A DNA stretch of 60,251 nt from Nitrosomonas sp. Lineage in GTDB: Bacteria; Pseudomonadota; Gammaproteobacteria; Burkholderiales; Nitrosomonadaceae. The notes below the pieces were generated by a model. It did not search any database. It was not told where the DNA came from and saw only the letters and a program-made list of their open reading frames with translations. Made by a program: the position numbers and the translations under genes. Below, piece by piece: positions 47,310-57,249 of this stretch (positions are counted from its first letter, which is position 1; every line of letters starts with the position of its first letter). The stretch spans positions 1 to 60,251 of the forward strand of contig JAAEXZ010000004.1 in assembly GCA_017879645.1 (NCBI GenBank). Reading direction: 5' to 3'.

Positions 47310-48315
47310 GCTGATGGATCTCAACAGACTGAACATTCAAGCCAGTTGCTTGTATTTGCGAGGCGAGAGGCTGTTGATTATTTTTCAGCAGATCTACGGT
47401 ATCTATATCGATGGCATCCAGTTTGATGGTTAAGCCATGAGGTCCGAACGTAATTCTGGCTGTGATCTCACCCAAGTTTGGCATCGTGAGATGTAATCTC
47501 GTATGCCATTGAACAGTCTGCTCATGTTCATCTTGCCTGTGATCTTCAGGTTGCTCATAAATCTCCCACTCCATGGGTTGGTTGTGCCATATTTCACCGC
47601 GCCAAACAACCTGTCCGGTTTCCAGTGTAGATAGCTGCTGCGTCACCAATGTGGTGACCTGGTTATTCACTACAACATCCATAGTATTGGAACTTGCCGC
47701 TATTGCTCTGGTTACGGATTGATCCATTGCCATCACTGTTGAATTCATTTTGTTCTGGGGTTCTTGGTGAAGACTTTGAAGTGTCTTCTCTCCATTAATC
47801 CACTGTGCTTGGTGAGATTCATAGAATAATCCACTTTGAGAAATTGCTTTTTGCAATAAACTCGGTAATTCAGTGCTATTTATGGGAGACCCTGGTGAGA
47901 TAGGGGAGGATGACTGAGTATTTTGGGAGGTAGGTGCTGATTGCTTCTGCGCGTCTTGTAGTAGAGTGCTGATCAATTTGCCAGTAGAACTGATCGTTGC
48001 TGATTGATCGCTTGGTTGCTCTTGGACTACATTAATAATTTGAAACTGGAGTTCGGGCAGTCGAGATGTGACTGATAATTCAACTTTAGTACCCGGTTGG
48101 AAATTTTCGGGTAATTGCATCTGGAACCACTGATTGGCAATCAGGACGCGTGCATTGCCATTCGATAATCGTGTATCAATGAGTGCTTGGTATTTTTGTC
48201 CGGGTAGGAATTCAGAACCGCTTTTTTGTGAATCGAGATTTGTTGAAACAGGTATGATTGATTTGATTTGAGTTAAGGGGGTAACCAGATCTGGTTTTGC
48301 AGTAATCGGGATCAT
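47296..48315 (-). CDS. fliK: flagellar hook-length control protein FliK-like
   Basis: The 339-residue protein has a low-complexity, Gln/Ser/Pro-rich middle (about 105-150) and a globular C-terminal domain ('LHLTMPNLGEITARITFGPHGLTIKLDA...LKNNQQPLASQIQATGLNVQSVEIH') that matches Flg_hook, the FliK domain interacting with FlhB. FliK measures the hook and triggers the switch to filament export. It is shorter than typical FliK. Because a second copy may exist in the main flagellar operon (outside), the exact role is open. Confidence 0.75.
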   Translation of the reverse strand: MIPITAKPDLVTPLTQIKSIIPVSTNLDSQKSGSEFLPGQKYQALIDTRLSNGNARVLIANQWFQMQLPENFQPGTKVELSVTSRLPELQFQIINVVQEQPSDQSATISSTGKLISTLLQDAQKQSAPTSQNTQSSSPISPGSPINSTELPSLLQKAISQSGLFYESHQAQWINGEKTLQSLHQEPQNKMNSTVMAMDQSVTRAIAASSNTMDVVVNNQVTTLVTQQLSTLETGQVVWRGEIWHNQPMEWEIYEQPEDHRQDEHEQTVQWHTRLHLTMPNLGEITARITFGPHGLTIKLDAIDIDTVDLLKNNQQPLASQIQATGLNVQSVEIHQHEEK

Positions 48316-48382
48316 GATTACTTCCCCCCTTTAACTCACATCTTTTTTCGCTACAAAGATGCAGCTACTCGGATCGAAACGA

Positions 48383-48718
48383 TCAGATGTTCTCAAACGA
48401 TTGATAGGTTTGCTGGAGATTTCTAGCATATCCATTGGCACACAAGATTTCTTGAAGTCTTATCATCCATGGCTCAGTAATGGCTCTGATTTGAGCATCG
48501 TCCTCCAGGATCTGATGAATGATCTCGATTTTTTCTTGTAATAACTCATCACTTAAGTTTGGTTCTGGCTTTTTATCTTTTAGTAAATCGGTTAAATGTT
48601 TGCATTCCTTCTCTAATGATATAAGCAAATCCCATTCACCATTTTTAGCAGCAACCAGCATTTTCCCCGTTGTTTCTAAAATAGCTTTATATGTCAGAAT
48701 CGTATGTAAGCCATCCAT
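48383..48718 (-). CDS. fliT: flagellar export chaperone FliT
   Basis: The 111-residue, fully helical protein matches FliT-type chaperones, with 'ILTYKAILETTGKMLVAAKNGEWDLLISLEKECKHL' (helix 1-2) and 'IHQILEDDAQIRAITEPWMIRLQE'. FliT binds FliD and, in enterics, FlhDC. Assignment rests on position after fliD and fliS and on helical pattern, because FliT sequences are poorly conserved. Confidence 0.75.
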   Translation of the reverse strand: MDGLHTILTYKAILETTGKMLVAAKNGEWDLLISLEKECKHLTDLLKDKKPEPNLSDELLQEKIEIIHQILEDDAQIRAITEPWMIRLQEILCANGYARNLQQTYQSFENI

Positions 48719-48844
48719 TATTTTTGTCCGCCTTTAATATAGTTTTGTTCAATTAGGGTTGGAATATTTTTCTATTTTTTCTTGGAAAATGCTTAAAAGA
48801 CGACCTCAAACGGGAAACGTACGAAGCTTGCAAGAAATTATTAA

Positions 48845-49270
48845 TTAATATCCTGTTTTATTTGGAGTCGGGTGATTTTGCGATTCGCCGATTTCTTTCC
48901 ATGCACCATATAATTCCGAAAGTAGGTTATAGACCTCGGAAATCATTTCCTGGTTATTCTGGATATTGGCTGTCAATAAGCGGTGAGTCATGTACTCGTA
49001 AAGGCTCTGGAGTTTTACGGCTAGATCGCCACCTGCTTTCATGTCCAAGCTGTCTTTCAAGCCATGGTCAATGATCATGATGGCTTTAGAGATCATCTGT
49101 CCTTTTTCAGGAATTTCGTTTTTCTGCATGTGCACTTTGGCCCTCGTCAGTGCTTCCTGTGCACCTTCGAACAACATCAGAATCAGTTTGTGGGGATTGG
49201 CCGATTCGATACCTGTTTCTACGCCAACACGTTGATATGTGGATATTGCTTTATTCATGACTGGGAACAT
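48845..49270 (-). CDS. fliS: flagellin chaperone FliS
   Basis: The 141-residue helical protein begins 'MNKAISTYQRVGVETGIESANPHKLILMLFEGA', the FliS signature region: a Y-x-x-V/T pattern and the 'PHKLI..LF/YEGA' block. It binds the C terminus of flagellin and prevents early polymerisation before export. The N-terminal 'MFPVMNK' may start at either Met. It sits between fliD and fliT, the usual order. Confidence 0.93.
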   Translation of the reverse strand: MFPVMNKAISTYQRVGVETGIESANPHKLILMLFEGAQEALTRAKVHMQKNEIPEKGQMISKAIMIIDHGLKDSLDMKAGGDLAVKLQSLYEYMTHRLLTANIQNNQEMISEVYNLLSELYGAWKEIGESQNHPTPNKTGY

Positions 49271-49301
49271 TGCTTGTACCTTTGGGAATTTTTACAAATG
49301 A

Positions 49302-50729
49302 CTAATTACTGCTGGAGCCGGGTAGCTTGGCTAACTGTTGTGTCAGAAAACTGCTGGTTTGATTCATGCTGGCAATCATGGTGTCAAGTGCTGTAAATTG
49401 AGCGCGGTAGCGTGTTTCTACATCCTGCAGGCGGTTTGTCAGCATTTCCTGGTCTTTGCCAAGTGTTTTAATGGAATCATTGATTCCGTCCATGCGACCA
49501 TCGAGCAAGCCATTATTCTGAAGCATGTCAGTGACCACTTTGTTAAGCTTTGTGGCAAGGCCATTATTGGAGAATAGTCCGGCAATATTTTGGGTTGGAT
49601 CGGCCAGTGCAGCATTCAGTTTGCTGCTATCTACCGTCAACGTACCATCTTTCTGGAAAGTTACCCCAACTTGGGATAAAGAAGTCAATTCTCCTATTGC
49701 TTTGTCGGGCAGTATGGAGCCCAATGCATTTCGCAGCTGGGTTTGAATAGCGCGGACTGTAGAATCGCCAGTCAAGATCGATGCCTGTTTGCTGTCTTTA
49801 TCATAGTTAGAGACACTGGTGATCGTTTTTTGCAATTCATTATAGGAAGTGACCAGAGTACCGACTGCGGTCTGTATGCTTGTTGTATCTTGAGCAACCG
49901 TCAAACTTGTGGTTGTACCGACTTTTGCGGTCAGCAGATTAATCGTGACACCTTCTAGTGCATCTTTGATCGTATTGGATGGCTTGCTGATACTGATCCC
50001 ATCCAAGACAATTGCCGCATCCTTGGCTGCCACGGTTTCACTCATATTGCTGGTGCCACCGGTCGATGTATCATAGATGAGCTTGGACAAACCGGCATTG
50101 TTAGTATTATTTCCATCGTCATCGGATGCTGTGATTTTGAGAGCATAACTCAGCCCGGTTTCATTGGAAGCAATGACCAGTCGATTGCCGCTACCCTCAT
50201 TAACGATACTGGCAGTGACGCCAATGTTTGCCGTGTTGATGCTATCGCGAATACCCGATAAAGTGGATTGATCCGACCCGATTGTGACGGTTTTCGGTAA
50301 AGTTTTGGGATTGCTTGTAAATGAACCATCACTGTTGTAAGTACCGAATTCGACTGTTAATGTTCCGCTACCGATCGTGTCGGTAACGGATGGAATGGAC
50401 TCTGATTTGATTTTCTGCGCTTGAGCCAGTGCTTGCACCTCAATCTGATGCGAGCCAACAGTTGCTTTCGAAGTTGCACTGACCGTCACCAGCGAAGTAT
50501 CGACAACGGAGGCCTTGACACCCGTAAACAGCGACGCGTTGTCCAGTGTCTTGATGGCACTCTGAAACGTTGACAGAGCGCTTTTCAGATTGCCATAAGC
50601 AGAGAGCTGCGCCTGGTATGAAGCTTCCTTTTGGGTCAAGTTTACCAAGGGCTGTTGCTCGATAGTCATGAGCTTGGTAATGATTCCGTCGACATCGAGT
50701 CCTGAACCTAAACCTGGAGATGAAATCAT
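49302..50729 (-). CDS. fliD: flagellar filament cap protein FliD
   Basis: The 475-residue hook-associated protein 2 starts 'MISSPGLGSGLDVDGIITKLMTIEQQPL', the FliD N-terminal D0 pattern. It has central D1-D3 domains and a C-terminal coiled-coil segment ('MTNRLQDVETRYRAQFTALDTMIASMNQTSSFLTQQL'). It forms the cap where new flagellin inserts. AGAGGAGG precedes the ATG. It lies 31 bp downstream of flaG. Confidence 0.95.
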   Translation of the reverse strand: MISSPGLGSGLDVDGIITKLMTIEQQPLVNLTQKEASYQAQLSAYGNLKSALSTFQSAIKTLDNASLFTGVKASVVDTSLVTVSATSKATVGSHQIEVQALAQAQKIKSESIPSVTDTIGSGTLTVEFGTYNSDGSFTSNPKTLPKTVTIGSDQSTLSGIRDSINTANIGVTASIVNEGSGNRLVIASNETGLSYALKITASDDDGNNTNNAGLSKLIYDTSTGGTSNMSETVAAKDAAIVLDGISISKPSNTIKDALEGVTINLLTAKVGTTTSLTVAQDTTSIQTAVGTLVTSYNELQKTITSVSNYDKDSKQASILTGDSTVRAIQTQLRNALGSILPDKAIGELTSLSQVGVTFQKDGTLTVDSSKLNAALADPTQNIAGLFSNNGLATKLNKVVTDMLQNNGLLDGRMDGINDSIKTLGKDQEMLTNRLQDVETRYRAQFTALDTMIASMNQTSSFLTQQLAKLPGSSSN

Positions 50730-50760
50730 TTTTCCTCCTCTTTTCAGAGTCTAGTACTGA

Positions 50761-51111
50761 TTAAGCTTTATCGTTAAACAAGGTGCCCTGAATCTTGCCG
50801 ATGGTACGGGCAATGTCGATTGCTTCAGCCGAAGGGATCTGCCGAATGACCTCATTGGTTTGGGTGTCCATGACTTTGACTACGGTTTTGCCGGTTTCTT
50901 CATCAATAGAGAAATTCAGATTTTGAGCTAAGGTCTGCGTGAATTTCTGAATCTGATCGATGGCTTCTTGAACTTGCTCGGGTTTGGCTGGTTGAGTTAC
51001 AGCATTAGCAACTTCGCAATTTTTGTTGACCCCAATCATGTTTGCTGGACTGGTTGGAACCGGTACGGGTTGATACGATCCCTCCTTGCCTGCGATTGAG
51101 TTAGTAATCAT
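50761..51111 (-). CDS. flaG: FlaG family protein
   Basis: The start is placed at ATG 51111, preceded by AAGGAGA; an upstream in-frame ATG at 51153 has no ribosome-binding site. The product has 116 residues. Its conserved C-terminal block 'LNFSIDEETGKTVVKVMDTQTNEVIRQIPSAEAIDIA' (key parts only) is the FlaG domain, with a variable N terminus. FlaG influences filament length in several bacteria. It lies between fliC and fliD, as usual in betaproteobacteria. Confidence 0.9.
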   Translation of the reverse strand: MITNSIAGKEGSYQPVPVPTSPANMIGVNKNCEVANAVTQPAKPEQVQEAIDQIQKFTQTLAQNLNFSIDEETGKTVVKVMDTQTNEVIRQIPSAEAIDIARTIGKIQGTLFNDKA

Positions 51112-51136
51112 GTTAATTCTCCTTAAGAGTGACAAA

Positions 51137-51176
51137 GCGGGGTGGCTGATCAACTGTATTTAGATAGCCGCCCCGC
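51137..51176 (-). terminator. hairpin after fliC, possible attenuator
   Basis: On the minus strand, GCGGGGCGGCT pairs with AGCCACCCCGC (one mismatch) over an 18-base loop, followed by TTTGTC. It lies between the fliC stop (51195) and the flaG ribosome-binding site. It could terminate partly, giving more fliC than flaG-fliD transcript, or protect the fliC 3' end. Confidence 0.5.
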
Positions 51177-51194
51177 ATCTTTCTGATTAATTAA

Positions 51195-52904
51195 TTATCT
51201 CAACAGAGACAATACATTTTGTGGCAACTGATTAGCTTGCGACAGCATTGCCGTACCTGCCTGTTGCAGAATCTGGGCACGAGTCAGATTAGCCGATTCG
51301 GCTGCGAAATCTGCATCTCTAATACGAGAACGTGAAGCTGACAGATTCTCGGATGACGATTGCAAATTGCTAATCGTGCTTTGCAGTCTGTTTTGCATCG
51401 CACCGAAACGTGCACGCTGATCGTTGACTGTGGTCAGAGCCGAATCTACGATCGCGAGTGTCCTTTGTGCAGAATCAAAAGTGGATACGTCCATCGCACT
51501 GACTTGTTGCAGTTGTGCGCCATAAGTTCCTGCTACTGCAGTTCCTGGACTTCCAGCATCTTGGAAAACATCGGCGACGGCTGTCGTAACACTGAAGGAT
51601 TTGGCAGAATCAAGGGTAACTTTACCTGTCAGCCAGGCACCATTACCATTGGTCCACGCACCAGTCGTTGTATCCAATCCACCTCCGGTGAGATCGAGTG
51701 CCAGACTGTCAGCCGTGTTTGTATCACCATCGAGTACAGCGATATCCGAAACGAGTACGTTCTGAGCAGTTCCGCTGTTGTCATAGGAGTTGTTCAGAAT
51801 ACGAAGGTCCTCACCATTTGAATTCGTCAATTTGAGGGCCCAGTAGCCATCTTCGGTCAATACGGCTTCAGCGGTAAATCCCGTTTTTGCGGACGCATCG
51901 TTGAATGCCTGTACTGCCGTGCTCAGATAGTTTCCAGAGTCAACGTCAGCAGTATCGTCCGATCCGCCGGTTTTAAAGGAAATGGTGGTGTATTTTGGAT
52001 CAACAGTATTGGCATTGGTTGGATCCGAGTAATCGGTTGAAATGGCAAACGAGTAGGTGGTGTTTTGTTCAAAACCGACACCGGCGCCGGTTCCGCCACC
52101 CAGTACTACTTCAGTTGTGGCGCTGGCTTTAACACCGCTACCGGTTCCATTGATGGCAGCAGCCATTTCCTTGGCGCTGGCGCCGGCTCGATAATACACA
52201 TCGAAGTTACCGGAACCGGTGGAAATTCTGAAATCACCTTGAGCCGCAGCACCATTGACACCGGATGCGTCACCGATATCACCACTCAGCAATACCGAGT
52301 TACCGAAGGCATCGCTGTTTGCACCGATGGTTCCGGCAACCAGATCACCAGCACCACCAGGATTGAAAGCTGCCAAGCCACCAATTCGATAATTACCGAA
52401 AGAATTGGTTTGGAAGTTGCCTGATGATGCGGAGATGGTTTGACCCGCATTGGCGCCAACTTGGAAATTGAGTGTGCTGAATGAACCATCTAGCAAATTC
52501 AATCCATTGAATTGGGTTTGGGTGGCAACGCGTTGAATCTCTGCAGTCAGTTGTGTCACCTCAGCTTGCAGTGCAGCACGATCACTGGCTGTGTTGCTGG
52601 CATTGGAAGCTTGAACAGACAGTTCACGAATACGTTGCAAGTTGTTGCCCATTTCGCTCAGTGCACTTTCAGCCGTTTGCGACATCGAGATACCGTCATT
52701 GGCATTGCGGGCAGCTTGATTCAAACCGCGGACTTGCGCGGTCATGCGCTCAGAAATGGCCAGACCGGCAGCATCATCTTTTGCGCTGTTAATTCTCAAG
52801 CCTGAAGATAAGCGCTCCAAAGAAGTGCTCAGTGAGCTTTGTGAATTATTTAGATTACGTTGTGCTGATAACGAAGCAATGTTCGAATTAATAATTTGTG
52901 GCAT
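51195..52904 (-). CDS. fliC: flagellin
   Basis: The 569-residue filament subunit has a conserved N-terminal D0/D1 ('[47 protein letters not shown]', about 4-50) and C-terminal D1/D0 (about 470-569, ending [10 protein letters not shown]). The middle of about 300 residues is Gly/Ala/Asp/Thr-rich and surface-exposed (D2/D3). The C-terminal Leu-Leu-Arg is typical. It has its own strong sigma-28 promoter and AAGGAG site and is probably the most highly expressed gene of the set. Confidence 0.97.
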   Translation of the reverse strand: MPQIINSNIASLSAQRNLNNSQSSLSTSLERLSSGLRINSAKDDAAGLAISERMTAQVRGLNQAARNANDGISMSQTAESALSEMGNNLQRIRELSVQASNASNTASDRAALQAEVTQLTAEIQRVATQTQFNGLNLLDGSFSTLNFQVGANAGQTISASSGNFQTNSFGNYRIGGLAAFNPGGAGDLVAGTIGANSDAFGNSVLLSGDIGDASGVNGAAAQGDFRISTGSGNFDVYYRAGASAKEMAAAINGTGSGVKASATTEVVLGGGTGAGVGFEQNTTYSFAISTDYSDPTNANTVDPKYTTISFKTGGSDDTADVDSGNYLSTAVQAFNDASAKTGFTAEAVLTEDGYWALKLTNSNGEDLRILNNSYDNSGTAQNVLVSDIAVLDGDTNTADSLALDLTGGGLDTTTGAWTNGNGAWLTGKVTLDSAKSFSVTTAVADVFQDAGSPGTAVAGTYGAQLQQVSAMDVSTFDSAQRTLAIVDSALTTVNDQRARFGAMQNRLQSTISNLQSSSENLSASRSRIRDADFAAESANLTRAQILQQAGTAMLSQANQLPQNVLSLLR

Positions 52905-53002
52905 TTGGGTTCTCCTTTTTAATAACTATGATTTGGCACGATTGCCAGTTCCGTTGGTTTTCCCTGCAATCCAAGAAGGTATGTAACCGCCGTTGTTTGC
53001 AG

Positions 53003-53029
53003 TTATCGGACTGCGTTTTGAAAAGTTTA
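53003..53029 (-). promoter_or_regulatory. sigma-28 (FliA) promoter of fliC
   Basis: Read on the minus strand, TAAACTTT (53022-53029) and TCCGATAA (53003-53010) are separated by 11 bases. The consensus is TAAAGTTT-N11-GCCGATAA, so only two positions differ. It lies 98 bp upstream of the fliC start. Confidence 0.88.
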
Positions 53030-53200
53030 GGATTGATGTTGCGGGTTGCTATTCCAATTTGTCTGGATCTGTGGTAGCAAAATACACATCAATTCTTTTT
53101 TCTTGTGAATTTATCTTGTAAAATAAAAAAATTCAGTCGGTTAATTGCGTGTATTCCTTTAAGCCCGTGATATATCGGCTGTAACCTGTAAGGTGCTGAG

Positions 53201-54775
53201 ATGATCCATGATGAAAAATTGAAAGTGCTGATGGTGGAACAGAATGAGGAAGATGCAAATCAGATCGTGCATGTCCTCGCGCAAGGCGGGTTTAAGTCCG
53301 AATTTATGCGTGTTTTTACGCAGAATAGTTTGTTGGATGCGCTGCTGGCAGGAGAGTGGGATGTCGTGCTGTCTGACTACGATCTGCCATCGCTTGATGC
53401 GCAGGCCGTTTTGCAAACTATCAGGAACCAGGGGTTGGATGTCCCGGTGATTGTCGTATCCGGACAAACAGGTGAAGAGGCGGCAGAACATATCATGGCG
53501 CTGGGGGCGTATGATTTCGTACTGAAAAATAATCTTGTGAGATTGGTGCCCGCCATACGACGCGGTCTGCGTGAGGTAAAGAATTATCAGCATTTCATAT
53601 CCATCCAAAGTGCGCTGCAGAAAAGCGAAGTATTGTTCCAGGCCATTACATCGAATTTGCCTGGAGTGGTTTTTCAGTTTTTATTGACGAACAGTAATCG
53701 TACAAGCTTTCCGTACGTTAGCGATGCCAGCGAAACATTGCTGGGCTTGTCTCCCAGAGTGCTCATGGATCATCCGGAATTATTTCCGGAGCTGGTTTTG
53801 CCTGACGATCGCAAGTCTTATCATCAACTCATGATTACTTCTGCGGAACAATTGTCAACGTGGAACTGGGAAGGTTGTATTCAGGTGAAAGGCGACAGCG
53901 ACATCAAATGGATCAGTTTGCGGGCGACACCGCGAAAGCTGGTGGATGGAGCAACCATCTGGGATGGCATCATGATCAACATTACCCGGAACAAATTGGC
54001 GGAGCGTGAAATAGCACGTTCACGGGAACAATTGGCCGAGCTTTCTTCTTATTTGCAAAAAATCAAGGAACAGGAGCGCGCCCGGATTGCCCGCGAAATT
54101 CATGATGACATCGGGGGTACGCTGACAGCTATCAAATGCGAGTTATTTCCTTGTATCGACGGAACTGCCAAAAAGCCGGAGTTTTACCAGCAAAAAGCCC
54201 GATCCATCGACTGTCTGGTAGACAGGGTGATGGAGAGTACGCGGCGTATTTCATTGGATTTACGTCCAGGCATTCTGGATTGCGGCATCGTTGCAGCCGT
54301 GCAGTGGCAAGCAAAGGAATTCAGTGACCGCACTGGCATCGCTTGCAAGGTGTCGTGTGGAGAAGAGGAAATCTCGCTGGATTCCGATTTGGCGATCGCC
54401 ATTTTCAGGATTTTTCAGGAAACATTGACTAACATTGCCAAACATTCACGTGCAACACGCATTCAAGTTAAACTATTCGAACTTGATAAACTGGTACTGC
54501 TGGAGGTGTCTGATAATGGTTGCGGAATCAAACCCGGTGACTTGGAAAAGCACGATTCTTTCGGGATTAGGGGCATGCGCGAACGGTGCCAGCAGCTCAA
54601 GGGGAATTTTCATGTTTCTGGTGATTCCGACAAGGGAACAAAGGTGACAATTCTGATTCCGACCGACAATCTGGACCAGCAAACAGGGAATATTGTTGAC
54701 CTGGAAAACAAAATTGACAAGAAATCGAGACTTGAAGCGATCCCCAGGAAAAAAAAGCTTCGTGGGACGAAATAG
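53201..54775 (+). CDS. hybrid sensor kinase: receiver, PAS, HisKA_3, HATPase
   Basis: The 524-residue cytoplasmic kinase has no membrane segment. A receiver domain covers about 8-125 (acidic EED pocket, phospho-acceptor Asp59 in LSDYD, Lys in LKNN). A PAS domain follows (about 145-265). The NarX-type dimerisation region has His301 in 'REIHDDIGG', and an HATPase_c domain covers about 390-495 ('NIAKHSRA', 'DNGCGIKPGD', 'GIRGMRERC'). It is probably a signal integrator that gets phosphate from another kinase as well as autophosphorylating. It precedes a NarL-type regulator by 12 bp and is divergent from fliC. Confidence 0.9.
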   Translation: MIHDEKLKVLMVEQNEEDANQIVHVLAQGGFKSEFMRVFTQNSLLDALLAGEWDVVLSDYDLPSLDAQAVLQTIRNQGLDVPVIVVSGQTGEEAAEHIMALGAYDFVLKNNLVRLVPAIRRGLREVKNYQHFISIQSALQKSEVLFQAITSNLPGVVFQFLLTNSNRTSFPYVSDASETLLGLSPRVLMDHPELFPELVLPDDRKSYHQLMITSAEQLSTWNWEGCIQVKGDSDIKWISLRATPRKLVDGATIWDGIMINITRNKLAEREIARSREQLAELSSYLQKIKEQERARIAREIHDDIGGTLTAIKCELFPCIDGTAKKPEFYQQKARSIDCLVDRVMESTRRISLDLRPGILDCGIVAAVQWQAKEFSDRTGIACKVSCGEEEISLDSDLAIAIFRIFQETLTNIAKHSRATRIQVKLFELDKLVLLEVSDNGCGIKPGDLEKHDSFGIRGMRERCQQLKGNFHVSGDSDKGTKVTILIPTDNLDQQTGNIVDLENKIDKKSRLEAIPRKKKLRGTK

Positions 54776-54787
54776 CTGGGGCGGTGC

Positions 54788-55420
54788 ATGATAAATGTAA
54801 TGATCGCCGATGATCATGCTATTGTTCGTCAAGGTCTGAAGCAGATACTGAGTGAAACCTCGGATATCAAAGTGACAGGCGAGGCGGAGACTGGTTTTCA
54901 GGCCATTAAGGTTGCGCGCCAGCAAAAATTCGATGTGATGCTGCTGGATATTTCCTTGCCTGATCGCAATGGTATCGAGGTGTTGAAACAGATCAAGAAA
55001 GATAAACCTGGTCTCGCGGTGCTGATGCTGAGCATGCACAATGAACACGAGTTTGCGATAAGAGCCTTGAAGGCCGGTGCAGCAGGTTATCTGAATAAGC
55101 AAAGTGCACCGGCACAACTCGTGGTGGCCATTCGGCAGGTTGCCGCCGGAGATAAGTATGTCAGCCCTGCCGTAGCGCAGGAGCTAGCCAATACAATCAA
55201 TAGCGATGCCGACAAGCCTCTGTATACCACGCTGTCCGATCGGGAATATCAAACGCTATGTTTTATTGCTGCAGGAAAGACTCTGTCCGAGATTTCGTCC
55301 GAGATGTTTCTGAGTCCCAAGACTGTCAGTGTTTACCGATCACGTTTGTTGGAAAAATTGAAGCTTTCCAATAACTCGGAGCTCATTCGCTATGCGATAA
55401 AAAATAAACTGATCGACTAG
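54788..55420 (+). CDS. NarL/FixJ-type response regulator
   Basis: The 210-residue regulator has a receiver (about 1-120; Asp8/Asp9, phospho-acceptor Asp54 in LLDISLPD, Lys104) and a LuxR-type HTH (about 145-210; 'LSDREYQTLCFIAAGKTLSEISSEMFLSPKTVSVYRSRLLEKL'-like, key parts only). It is the cognate partner of the preceding kinase. Targets are unknown; location between flagellin and c-di-GMP genes makes motility or surface genes likely. Confidence 0.92.
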   Translation: MINVMIADDHAIVRQGLKQILSETSDIKVTGEAETGFQAIKVARQQKFDVMLLDISLPDRNGIEVLKQIKKDKPGLAVLMLSMHNEHEFAIRALKAGAAGYLNKQSAPAQLVVAIRQVAAGDKYVSPAVAQELANTINSDADKPLYTTLSDREYQTLCFIAAGKTLSEISSEMFLSPKTVSVYRSRLLEKLKLSNNSELIRYAIKNKLID

Positions 55421-55423
55421 CAA

Positions 55424-55444
55424 GTAAAATGGTTGCTATTTTAC
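55424..55444 (+). terminator. weak hairpin after response regulator gene
   Basis: GTAAAAT and ATTTTAC form a 7-bp stem with a 7-base loop just after the stop codon. The stem is A/T-rich and the U-tract is poor, so termination is uncertain. Confidence 0.35.
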
Positions 55445-55554
55445 GATGTGATTTTCCTTGCTGATTGGTGAGATAAGTTTAAAATACTAACCCCTACTGC
55501 TAATCAGGTCCTTCTTGTGCTGGTGACTGAATCGCAAAATGGCAAATCGGTAAT

Positions 55555-57249
55555 ATGAGGCAATCGAGAAATATCAATCCAACTCTTGTTGCACGAGAAA
55601 CGCTAAAACAGCTTGCCACGCTCAAGATTCCTCCGACTCCAGACAATTATCATCGATTGTATGTGCAGATTGCCGGGATTTCCACTCCTGATCCGGAGTC
55701 TGCAAAAGTTATTTCTGCGCCCTTGACAGACATACGGGAAGGAGGTGATTCGGAGGAGTGGGGGGGGACACTGGGGTTGCTGTTGCGGCAACTCGAAAAC
55801 AAGCAGGGGCGACTGACTGTAGCCAAGAAGCGCGAGAGCGTTCATCGCGTACTCTCCAAATATGCAAAAGATTCACAATTATTGCATCTCAAGCTCAAGG
55901 CATTGATCGATTCATGGGGTGAATTAATCACTGTGTCTCAGCAAACTGAAAATGTGTCCAGTGAGGATTCAGTCTCTTCAAAAAATCCATGTCGATTGGA
56001 AAAATCAGAAACACCGGTGGATGACCAATCTGGCGAAAACGATGCCATTCCTTTTTCGGAGCCGATCCTGAAAGGATTTGTTCAGGTTCTGGAAAATGTT
56101 GTGGCCATCCAGATTGACGATGAAGTGTTATCCGGGATGGCGAGGTCGCTTGCGCTGCAAGCGTTGAATATCCAGAATGAATCGGAAATACAACCTTACA
56201 TCAGGGCATTAAGACAGTTTTATGTCGAGTTGAAGCAATATGAAGAGAGAGATGCGGCCTTAAGTGCAGGGTTGCTCAGGCTATTTCATATGTTGATGGA
56301 TAGTACCGGGGAGATTCTGTCTGAAGATCAGTGGATTGAAGGAAGAATCACCAAGTTGCGTGAAACCATATCAAAACCATTGAGTTCTACGATTATCGAG
56401 CAGGCATCCGGTTATCTGGAAGAGATTGCGCAACGACAAATACAGGTCAGGCGCAGTTTGAGTGAAGCAAAAAATACTTTGAAACGCATGGTCACTTCGT
56501 TAATTAACAATATTGAGGAACTGACCGATACCACCGGCGAATACCAGGACAAACTGGAACAATATGCTGAAAAAATAAGTAACACGGACGATATTAAGGA
56601 ACTCAATCTGTTGTTGGTGCAGATTATGGAAGATACCCAGGCAATGCAAAAAAGCACACTGAATTATCGCAATGATTTTCTGGCAGCGCGTGCCGAGGTG
56701 AGCATGGCGCAACACAAAATTACCGAATTGGAACATGAGTTACTGGAAATGGGAGAGAAGGTTCACGAGGATCACCTAACCGGAATTCTGAATCGGCGCG
56801 GCCTGGATAGTGTGTTTGAACGTGAAACTTCCCGTTCGGTGCGCCATAACGTGCCGCTATGTTTTGCTTTGCTCGATATCGATAACTTTAAGCTGCTAAA
56901 CGATACGCACGGGCACAAGGCTGGGGACGATGCTTTGATCTATATGGTTGAGTCGATCAAGGAAACGACTCGCCCCGAGGATGTGGTTTCACGCTATGGG
57001 GGAGAGGAATTCGTTATTTTGCTTCCCAATACCGGCTTGAAGGAAGCGGTGATGATATTATCCAGAGTGCGTCGAAGTTTAACCAAGAAATTTTTCTTGC
57101 ATGAAAACAATCGCTTGCTAATCACATTCAGTGCGGGTATTGCGCAATTCAAGGCTGGCGAATCGCAAGAAAGTCTTTTTAAACGTGCCGATGCAGCATT
57201 GTACCGCGCTAAGAAGAACGGAAAGAATCAGATTCTGGTTGCAGATTAA
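55555..57249 (+). CDS. diguanylate cyclase with long N-terminal region
   Basis: The 564-residue protein has an N terminus (1-395) without a known domain. It is helical, with a coiled-coil stretch at about 350-400 that runs into the GGDEF domain. The active site GGEEF is at 482-486 and the inhibitory site RPED lies five residues before it, so an active, product-inhibited cyclase is predicted (2 GTP to c-di-GMP). There is no signal peptide or membrane helix. It resembles the protein at 57466 over its C-terminal half. A weak ribosome-binding site precedes the ATG. Confidence 0.88.
   Translation: MRQSRNINPTLVARETLKQLATLKIPPTPDNYHRLYVQIAGISTPDPESAKVISAPLTDIREGGDSEEWGGTLGLLLRQLENKQGRLTVAKKRESVHRVLSKYAKDSQLLHLKLKALIDSWGELITVSQQTENVSSEDSVSSKNPCRLEKSETPVDDQSGENDAIPFSEPILKGFVQVLENVVAIQIDDEVLSGMARSLALQALNIQNESEIQPYIRALRQFYVELKQYEERDAALSAGLLRLFHMLMDSTGEILSEDQWIEGRITKLRETISKPLSSTIIEQASGYLEEIAQRQIQVRRSLSEAKNTLKRMVTSLINNIEELTDTTGEYQDKLEQYAEKISNTDDIKELNLLLVQIMEDTQAMQKSTLNYRNDFLAARAEVSMAQHKITELEHELLEMGEKVHEDHLTGILNRRGLDSVFERETSRSVRHNVPLCFALLDIDNFKLLNDTHGHKAGDDALIYMVESIKETTRPEDVVSRYGGEEFVILLPNTGLKEAVMILSRVRRSLTKKFFLHENNRLLITFSAGIAQFKAGESQESLFKRADAALYRAKKNGKNQILVAD

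Noticed and set aside
52934-52945. TGGCACGATTGC as a sigma-54 promoter near fliC
   Set aside because: GG and GC are too close (7 instead of 10 bases between), and a much better sigma-28 site is present.
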